The position numbers were made by a program, and so were the translations under genes. Below, piece by piece: positions 57,696-64,000 of a DNA stretch of 64,000 nucleotides. Source of the stretch: Vibrio fluvialis. Lineage in GTDB: Bacteria > Pseudomonadota > Gammaproteobacteria > Enterobacterales > Vibrionaceae. The stretch is taken from contig NZ_UHIP01000001.1 of assembly GCF_900460245.1 (NCBI RefSeq), forward strand, positions 2,046,001-2,110,000, written 5' to 3'. Every line of letters starts with the position of its first letter. Position 1 is the first letter of the stretch. Below the pieces are notes generated by a model. That model ran no database searches and had not been told where the DNA came from. It saw nothing but the letters and a program-made list of their open reading frames with translations.

Positions 57696-59366
57696 TTACT
57701 CAGTGTCGATTCTAGCCCAAGTATCGCGCAAGCCAACGGTGCGGTTAAATACCAACGCATCTGCTTTAGAATCTTTGGCATCGGCACAGAAGTAACCCAT
57801 ACGTTCAAATTGATAACCGAACTCAGCTTCAGCAGAAACAAGACTTGGTTCAATGAAGCCGTTCAGTTTCACCAGTGATTCTGGGTTGATTGTCGCGGCA
57901 AAGTTATCAGCTGCGCCCGGGTTTGGCACAGTGAACAGGCGGTCATACAGGCGGAATTCCGCAGGTACACCTTTATCCGCAGAAACCCAGTGAATAACGC
58001 CTTTTACCTTACGGCCATCTGCTGGGTTTTTACCCAGCGTATCTGCATCGTAGGTACAGTAGATGGTCGTGATGTTACCTTGCTCGTCTTTCTCAACACG
58101 CTCAGCTTTGATCACGTATGCACCACGCAGGCGAACTTCTTTACCCAGAACCAGACGTTTGTATTTCTTGTTGCCTTCTTCACGGAAGTCTTCACGTTCA
58201 ATCCATACTTCACGAGTAAACGGTACTTCGCGCTCACCCATTTCTGGTTTGTTCGGGTGGTTTGCAATGTGAAGCATTTCAACAGAGTCTGCAGCAAAGT
58301 TCTCAATCACAATCTTAACTGGATCCAGAACCGCCATCGCGCGCGGAGCGTTTTCGTTCAGATCGTCGCGAATGCACGATTCCAGCACACCAAATTCAAT
58401 CAGGTTGTCCTGCTTGGTCACGCCGATACGTTTGCAAAACTCACGGATAGAGGCCGGAGTGAAACCGCGACGACGTAGACCAGAAATGGTCGGCATACGT
58501 GGGTCATCCCACCCCTCGACCAGTTTCTCCGTCACCAGTTGGTTCAGCTTACGCTTAGACATAACCGTATATTCGAGATTCAGTCGGCTGAATTCGTACT
58601 GACGTGGGTGGCAATCAATCGTAATGTTATCCAGAACCCAATCGTACAGACGGCGGTTGTCTTGGAACTCAAGTGTACACAGTGAATGTGTAATGCCTTC
58701 CAATGCATCAGAGATACAGTGAGTAAAGTCATACATCGGGTAGATGCACCACTTGTCACCTGTCTGGTGGTGTTCCGCAAAGCGAACACGATACAACACA
58801 GGATCACGCAGCACGATGAATGAGGACGCCATATCAATTTTCGCACGCAGACACGCTTGGCCTTCAGCGAAACCACCATCACGCATTTTTTCAAACAGCG
58901 CGAGGTTTTCTTCCACACTACGATCACGGTATGGGCTGTGTTTACCTGGCTCTGTTAATGTGCCACGGTATTCGCGGATCTGCTCAGGACTTAGCTCTTC
59001 AACGTACGCTAAACCTTTTTGGATCAGTTCCACCGCATATTCATAAAGCTTGTCGAAGTAATCCGATGAATAACAAACATCGCCAGACCATTCAAAGCCT
59101 AACCAGTTCACATCTTTCTTAATCGACTCAACGTATTCGAGATCTTCTTTTTCTGGGTTTGTGTCGTCAAAACGTAAATTACACTGACCCTGATAGTCCT
59201 GAGCAATACCAAAGTTCAAACAGATCGACTTCGCGTGTCCGATATGCAGATAACCGTTTGGTTCTGGCGGGAAACGAGTATGCACGCTAGTGTGTTTACC
59301 ATCCGCTAAATCTTTATCAATGATTTGGCGAATGAAGTTCGATGGACGAGCCTCAGCTTCACTCAT
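57696..59366 (-). CDS. glnS: Glutaminyl-tRNA synthetase
   Basis: Charges tRNA-Gln directly with glutamine, without amidotransferase. The 556 residues have the class I HIGH motif in [18 protein letters not shown] (about 31-48), the KMSKS-type loop [10 protein letters not shown] (about 268-277), and an anticodon-binding beta-barrel C-terminus. Length equals the E. coli enzyme. Confidence 0.98.
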   Translation of the reverse strand: MSEAEARPSNFIRQIIDKDLADGKHTSVHTRFPPEPNGYLHIGHAKSICLNFGIAQDYQGQCNLRFDDTNPEKEDLEYVESIKKDVNWLGFEWSGDVCYSSDYFDKLYEYAVELIQKGLAYVEELSPEQIREYRGTLTEPGKHSPYRDRSVEENLALFEKMRDGGFAEGQACLRAKIDMASSFIVLRDPVLYRVRFAEHHQTGDKWCIYPMYDFTHCISDALEGITHSLCTLEFQDNRRLYDWVLDNITIDCHPRQYEFSRLNLEYTVMSKRKLNQLVTEKLVEGWDDPRMPTISGLRRRGFTPASIREFCKRIGVTKQDNLIEFGVLESCIRDDLNENAPRAMAVLDPVKIVIENFAADSVEMLHIANHPNKPEMGEREVPFTREVWIEREDFREEGNKKYKRLVLGKEVRLRGAYVIKAERVEKDEQGNITTIYCTYDADTLGKNPADGRKVKGVIHWVSADKGVPAEFRLYDRLFTVPNPGAADNFAATINPESLVKLNGFIEPSLVSAEAEFGYQFERMGYFCADAKDSKADALVFNRTVGLRDTWARIDTE

Positions 59367-59556
59367 CTATAGCACCTCAAAGTTTATTTAGTATTGTCAG
59401 AAAAATTTTTCTGCATTTAAAAGCTTCAAAAGCCCGGCAGAGCAGAAATTATTGCCGCTAATGATCCACAATTCTGAACGAATTCACAATAAAAACTGCC
59501 GTTTTCTTATGATTATTTCTGGAGTCCGGCGGTTATATCGCCAATCAAATCAAACG

Positions 59557-59586
59557 AAAAAGCCTTCGCACGAGGCGAAGGCTTCA
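59557..59586 (-). terminator. Terminator after nagE
   Basis: GCCTTCGC pairs with GCGAAGGC and, on the minus strand, a T-run follows 25 bases after the nagE stop. Confidence 0.8.
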
Positions 59587-59610
59587 ATTATGGCTAGAGT
59601 CTAAAAAGGT

Positions 59611-61101
59611 TTATGCCTGTTTTGCGTCAGTTAAGTGCTCTTCTGGTTGAATCGCTTTCATCTGACCAGCAACGATTTCCGCCAGTGGACCAAGAATAAC
59701 TTGGAGGTTGTTAGAACCCAGTTTCACCACGCCCATTGCGCCCAGAGCCTTCAGCTCTTTCTCGTCGATGATAGACATATCTTTGACGGTCAGACGCAGA
59801 CGAGTGATACACGCATCAATGTTAGACAGGTTTTCGTGACCACCCAGAACTTTCAGGTACTGTTTCGCCAGTTCTGAAGTCTCTGTTGAACCTTTAGAAA
59901 CTGCAACAGTTTCATCTTCATCTTCACGACCTGGAGTTTTCAGACCGAATTTCACGATAACGGCGCGGAATACCACGTAGTAAAGGGTGAAGAATACCAA
60001 GCCTTGAACAATCAGCATGTACCAGTTCACAGCCAGTGGGTTACGAGAAGACAGAACCATATCCACCAGACCCGCAGAGAAGCCGAAGCCTGCAATCCAG
60101 TGCATTGATGCCGCGATAAACACTGAGATACCAGTTAGCAGTGCGTGCAGTACGTACAGCAGTGGAGCCAGGAACATGAACGAGAATTCTAGGGGCTCAG
60201 TTACACCAGTGAAGAATGATGCAAATGCTGCGGCGATCATGATACCTGCGACTTTCTCTTTGTTCTTCGCTGTAGAGGTGTGGTAAATCGCCAGCGCAGC
60301 GCCAGGCAGACCAAACATCATGATAGGGAAGAAACCAGCTTGGTACATACCCGTTACACCAGGGACAGCCGTGCCTTCAGCAATAGATTTCGCGCCGCCT
60401 AGGAAGTTAGGGATATCATTAATACCAGCAACGTCAAACCAGAATACTGAGTTCAAAGCGTGGTGTAGACCTACAGGGATAAGTAAGCGGTTGAAGAAAG
60501 CGTAAATACCTGCGCCCGTCGCACCCATGCCTTGGATTGATTCACCGAAATGCACCAGACCGCCGTAAATTGCTGGCCAGATATACATCAGAACAAAAGA
60601 CAGGACGATACCAACAAAAGAGGTCAAAATTGGGACCAAACGTTTACCAGAGAAGAACGCCAGAGCTTTGTGCAGTTCTACTGAAGAGTAACGGTTGTAG
60701 ATTTCAGCTGAGATGATACCCACTAGGATACCCACAAACTGGTTTTGAATTTTGCTAAACGCTGCTGGCACTGTCGCAGGGTCAATGCCCTGAATTTGAG
60801 CAACTGCACCTGGCGAAAGCAGAGTGGTTACAACGTACATACAAACCAGACCAGCCAGAGCTGCTGCACCGTCTTTGTCTTTCGACATACCGTACGCAAC
60901 ACCTACCGCAAACAGCCATGACATGTTGTCGATGATTGCAGCACCAGCTTTGATTAGGAACCCTGCTAGTGCGGAGTTTGCACCCCAACCGTTCGGGTCA
61001 ATCCAGTAGCCGACACCCATAAGAATGGCCGCGGCTGGTAAAGTAGCAACAGGCACCATCAGGGCCTTACCTACTTTTTGAAAATATCCAAGAATATTCA
61101 C
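59611..61101 (-). CDS. nagE: PTS N-acetylglucosamine transporter subunit IIBC
   Basis: Takes up N-acetylglucosamine with phosphorylation. The 496 residues have the membrane IIC domain (about 1-400; MNILGYFQKVGKALMVPVAT, GVTEPLEFSFMFLAPLLYVLH) and a IIB domain (about 410-496) with the phosphocysteine in NIDACITRLRLTVKD. There is no fused IIA domain, unlike the E. coli NagE, so the phosphate must come from a separate glucose-type EIIA (Crr). It is divergent from nagA, with a 481-base control region between. Confidence 0.95.
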   Translation of the reverse strand: MNILGYFQKVGKALMVPVATLPAAAILMGVGYWIDPNGWGANSALAGFLIKAGAAIIDNMSWLFAVGVAYGMSKDKDGAAALAGLVCMYVVTTLLSPGAVAQIQGIDPATVPAAFSKIQNQFVGILVGIISAEIYNRYSSVELHKALAFFSGKRLVPILTSFVGIVLSFVLMYIWPAIYGGLVHFGESIQGMGATGAGIYAFFNRLLIPVGLHHALNSVFWFDVAGINDIPNFLGGAKSIAEGTAVPGVTGMYQAGFFPIMMFGLPGAALAIYHTSTAKNKEKVAGIMIAAAFASFFTGVTEPLEFSFMFLAPLLYVLHALLTGISVFIAASMHWIAGFGFSAGLVDMVLSSRNPLAVNWYMLIVQGLVFFTLYYVVFRAVIVKFGLKTPGREDEDETVAVSKGSTETSELAKQYLKVLGGHENLSNIDACITRLRLTVKDMSIIDEKELKALGAMGVVKLGSNNLQVILGPLAEIVAGQMKAIQPEEHLTDAKQA

Positions 61102-61582
61102 CTTATAGTTCCCCCTATAGGATTTTGGTATATTTGGACCGGGCGACTTATTTTAGTCGCTCAATTTAGTCATAGTCAGTGTATGACATTAATTTTGCTC
61201 CGCAAATTAAAACCTTATCAATTGTGATCATAATCACCAGAAACGGTCAAAATTCGACTATTTTGCTAGCGAGATCATAAAACTTATTTTACAATATAAA
61301 AAAACATGGAAATAACGATACTATCTCGTGGTTTGTTACTCTAACGACGAGGAAATTAGTCTATACTTAGCGGCAACACTGAGTGTGACCACGACTTACA
61401 AAGTCCTTGAGTAGTAACGCTGTTTAGTACTTATTTTTAGCCACGATATTTGTGGCCGTTTGCCCGAAAGATAATTCGCGACCTAATTGAAGTCAGCAAA
61501 GAAAGTTCTGCCCTGCACGCCTTCGCTGGCCTGATGTCGCCAAATAAATTGATAAAATCTCGATAGATAAGGATTAGCTGAT
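61102..61582. promoter_or_regulatory. nagE-nagA divergent regulatory region
   Basis: A CRP-like site TGTGA-TCATAA-TCACC lies at 61223-61238. The AT-rich palindrome TTAATTT-TGCTCCGC-AAATTAA at 61189-61210 is a candidate NagC operator (its outer seven bases on each side are exactly complementary). Another AT-rich stretch at about 61275-61310 may be a second operator, but its halves are weaker. Both divergent nag operons should be induced by GlcNAc-6-phosphate, which releases NagC, and activated by CRP. Confidence 0.6.
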
Positions 61583-62719
61583 ATGTACGCGCTAACTAAC
61601 TGCAAAATCTACACAGGTAACGACGTGTTGACCGAACATGCTGTCATTGTGGATGGCGACTTAATTCAAGCCGTATGTCCCATCGAGCAACTGCCTGAAA
61701 ATCTTAAAACCGTTGATCTGAATGACGCAAACGTGAGCCCAGGCTTTATCGACGTCCAGTTGAATGGCTGTGGCGGCGTTATGTTCAACGATGAAATAAC
61801 AGCTGAAACCATCCACATCATGCACGAGGCCAACTTAAAGTCTGGTTGTACTAGCTTTTTGCCTACGTTGATTACTTCGTCTGATGAAAACATGCGACAA
61901 GCTGTTGCTGCTCAGCGTGAATATCAGCAAAAGTACCAGAATCATTCTCTGGGTTTGCACTTGGAAGGCCCTTATCTGAATGTCATGAAGAAAGGCATTC
62001 ACTGCGTCGACTTTATCCGCACCTCTGATGATGCCATGATCGACTTCATCTGTGACAACAGCGACGTAGTAACTAAAGTCACGTTAGCACCAGAAAACAA
62101 TAAAGCGGAGCACATTGAGAAGCTCGCTAAAGCTGGCATTGTCGTTTCCATCGGTCACACCAACGCCACTTACGCAGAAGCCCGTCAAGGCTTCGAAGCT
62201 GGTATTACGTTTGCCACTCACCTGTTCAATGCAATGACCCCGATGGCCGGTCGTGAACCGGGAGTTGTCGGTGCCATTTACGATACTCCGGATGTCTACA
62301 CTGGCGTCATCGCAGACGGTTTCCATGTTGATTACGCCAACATTCGAATCGCGCACAAAATTAAGGGCGAAAAGCTCGTATTAGTGACCGATGCCACAGC
62401 TCCTGCAGGCGCTGAAATGGATTACTTTATTTTTGTCGGTAAGAAAGTATATTACCGAGAAGGCAAGTGTGTTGATGAAAATGGCACGCTTGGCGGCTCA
62501 GCCCTTACCATGATTGAAGCAGTTCAAAACACGGTTGAGCATGTCGGCATCGCTTTAGATGAAGCTCTACGGATGGCTACTTTGTATCCAGCAAAAGCAA
62601 TTGGGGTTGCTCATAAACTGGGTCGTGTCAAAAAAGGCATGATCGCCAACCTCACTGTTTTTGACCGTGACTTCAACGTGAAAGCGACTGTGGTTAACGG
62701 ACAATACGAGCAAAAGTAA
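61583..62719 (+). CDS. nagA: N-acetylglucosamine-6-phosphate deacetylase
   Basis: Converts GlcNAc-6-phosphate to glucosamine-6-phosphate. The 378-residue amidohydrolase has the N-terminal metal-domain strand [36 protein letters not shown] (Glu ligand), [12 protein letters not shown] (His ligand), [16 protein letters not shown] (His ligand) and the catalytic Asp in [10 protein letters not shown]. Length matches the family. The stop is followed after two bases by nagC. Confidence 0.97.
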   Translation: MYALTNCKIYTGNDVLTEHAVIVDGDLIQAVCPIEQLPENLKTVDLNDANVSPGFIDVQLNGCGGVMFNDEITAETIHIMHEANLKSGCTSFLPTLITSSDENMRQAVAAQREYQQKYQNHSLGLHLEGPYLNVMKKGIHCVDFIRTSDDAMIDFICDNSDVVTKVTLAPENNKAEHIEKLAKAGIVVSIGHTNATYAEARQGFEAGITFATHLFNAMTPMAGREPGVVGAIYDTPDVYTGVIADGFHVDYANIRIAHKIKGEKLVLVTDATAPAGAEMDYFIFVGKKVYYREGKCVDENGTLGGSALTMIEAVQNTVEHVGIALDEALRMATLYPAKAIGVAHKLGRVKKGMIANLTVFDRDFNVKATVVNGQYEQK

Positions 62720-62721
62720 TA

Positions 62722-63936
62722 ATGAATGGCGGACAAATAGGTAACGTAGATCTAGTTAAGCAGCTAAATAGCGCTGCGGTTTATCGATTAATTGACCAAC
62801 AGGGTCCAATTTCTCGAATCCAGGTTGCCGATGTAAGTCAGCTCGCTCCGGCCAGTGTGACTAAAATTACCCGCCAACTTCTTGAACGCGGCCTCATCAA
62901 AGAGGTCGCCCAACAAGCTTCCACAGGCGGCCGCAGGGCCATCTCTCTGACCACGGAAGTTGAACCTTTTCATTCGGTCGCAGTACGTCTTGGCCGCGAT
63001 TACATTCAACTCAGCCTTTTCAATCTTGGTGGAAAAGAGCTGGCGTTTGCTTCCTATGAGTTTCACTACACTAACCAGCCTCAGCTTATCGAAGGCCTAG
63101 TGAGTCACCTCAAAGATTTCATTGCCCAGCAAAGCCAACTTATCGACCAGTTGATTGCCATTGGTATCGCATTACCTGGTCTGGTCAACCCTGAAACTGG
63201 TGTTGTGGAATACATTCCAAACGTCGATGTGGATGCACTGGCATTAGGCGACATTATTCGTGAACAATTCCATGTGGAATGTTTTGTCGGCAACGACGTA
63301 CGTGGAATGGCGTTAGCCGAGCATTATTTTGGCGCCAGCCAAGACTGTCAGGACTCGATTCTGGTCAGCGTGCATCGCGGTACTGGCGCAGGGATTATTG
63401 TTAACGGCCAGGTATTTCTAGGTTCCAATCGCAACGTTGGGGAGATTGGCCACATTCAGATCGATCCACTTGGTGAACAGTGTCAGTGTGGTAATTTTGG
63501 TTGCCTTGAGACCGTGGCAACCAACCCAGCTATCGTTTCACGCGTGAAGAAACTCATCGCTCAAGGTTACGAATCGAGCTTATCCGAACTGAAAACCATC
63601 GCTATCGAAGATATTTGTCAGCATGCTAATGCTGGCGACGAGTTGGCCAAGCAAGCTTTAGTTCGTGTCGGCAACCAACTGGGTAAAGCGATTGCGATTA
63701 CAATTAACCTGTTCAACCCTCAGAAAATTGTCATTGCTGGCCAGATTACCGATTCTCCGGACATCATCTTTCCGGCCATTTTGCGCAATGTGGAAAATCA
63801 GTCGCTGAAAACATTCCATCGCCATTTGCCGATCGTAACATCGCAAATCGACAAGCAGCCAACCATCAGCGCGTTTGCAATGATAAAACGCGCCATGCTG
63901 AATGGAGTTCTGTTACAAAAATTGCTTGAAGATTAA
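62722..63936 (+). CDS. nagC: NagC, ROK-family repressor of the N-acetylglucosamine regulon
   Basis: Represses nagE and nagA and dissociates on binding GlcNAc-6-phosphate. The 404 residues have an N-terminal winged helix (about 10-80, with QLNSAAVYRLIDQQGPISRI and LAPASVTKITRQLLERGLI) and a ROK sugar-kinase-like domain with GIALPGLVNPETG, VSVHRGTGAGIIVNG, the zinc-binding CQCGNFGCLE (about 255-264) and a dyad HIQIDPLG. It is nearly fused to nagA, sharing its transcript. Confidence 0.97.
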   Translation: MNGGQIGNVDLVKQLNSAAVYRLIDQQGPISRIQVADVSQLAPASVTKITRQLLERGLIKEVAQQASTGGRRAISLTTEVEPFHSVAVRLGRDYIQLSLFNLGGKELAFASYEFHYTNQPQLIEGLVSHLKDFIAQQSQLIDQLIAIGIALPGLVNPETGVVEYIPNVDVDALALGDIIREQFHVECFVGNDVRGMALAEHYFGASQDCQDSILVSVHRGTGAGIIVNGQVFLGSNRNVGEIGHIQIDPLGEQCQCGNFGCLETVATNPAIVSRVKKLIAQGYESSLSELKTIAIEDICQHANAGDELAKQALVRVGNQLGKAIAITINLFNPQKIVIAGQITDSPDIIFPAILRNVENQSLKTFHRHLPIVTSQIDKQPTISAFAMIKRAMLNGVLLQKLLED

Positions 63937-63959
63937 TCAGGTGATTGTTCTATAATATT

Positions 63960-63992
63960 GGGCCGTATCTCTATGAAGATACGGCCCTTTTT
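63960..63992 (+). terminator. Terminator after nagC
   Basis: GGGCCGTATCT pairs with AGATACGGCCC around a short loop, followed by five Ts, about 23 bases after the nagC stop. Confidence 0.88.
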
Positions 63993-64000
63993 ATTACAAA

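Overview
The window is a piece of a Vibrio chromosome (Gammaproteobacteria), probably the large chromosome. The evidence is a luxOU operon with a divergent Qrr1 small RNA behind a sigma-54 promoter, the sodium-motor protein MotY, a FimV/HubP polar landmark protein and a Qrr/LuxO/uvrB arrangement typical of vibrios. The species cannot be fixed from the sequence alone.

Left backbone (1-20.3 kb). asmA (cut by the window edge), udk and apbC/mrp are on the minus strand, then metG and a membrane-anchored gene of unknown role on the plus strand. udp has two CRP-like sites 52 bp apart. zntA has a MerR-type operator, and is followed by a two-CBS-domain protein and a PAS-GGDEF diguanylate cyclase. The moaABCDE molybdopterin operon sits behind a Moco riboswitch, with yvcK/ybhK divergent to it. 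luxU and luxO form the quorum-sensing phosphorelay output, and qrr1 is fired in the opposite direction. uvrB carries a LexA box. tRNA-Asn(GUU) closes the segment.

Genomic island (20338-35519, about 15.2 kb). A P4-type tyrosine integrase lies directly after tRNA-Asn. The 3' end of the tRNA is repeated as 19 bp at the far end, and a 24-bp element (one mismatch) is present inside both ends. The cargo is a lipoprotein, several small unrecognised proteins, a degenerate-GGDEF/EAL/CBS protein with a 70-aa partner, a VpsT-like LuxR-family regulator with a c-di-GMP-binding motif, a truncated GGDEF gene, an IS3-family element whose orfA has a nonsense mutation, an IS630 remnant, a secreted alpha-amylase with starch-binding modules, and another IS3 remnant. 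The block 24.2-30.2 kb looks like a mobile c-di-GMP signalling module that I do not recognise as a described system; it is the main candidate for something new.

Right backbone (35.5-64 kb). rsxABCDGE (rnf) electron-transport operon followed by nth; rsxC carries seven 40-residue repeats. Then gloA, a Fur-box-preceded DUF2753-like gene, motY, rnt and an antiporter-family permease. The minus-strand series fimV, truA, accD, folC, dedD, cvpA, purF follows, where fimV has seven long acidic repeats. The segment ends with glnS, the N-acetylglucosamine transporter nagE, and divergently nagA-nagC, separated by a regulatory region with a CRP-like site and a candidate NagC operator.
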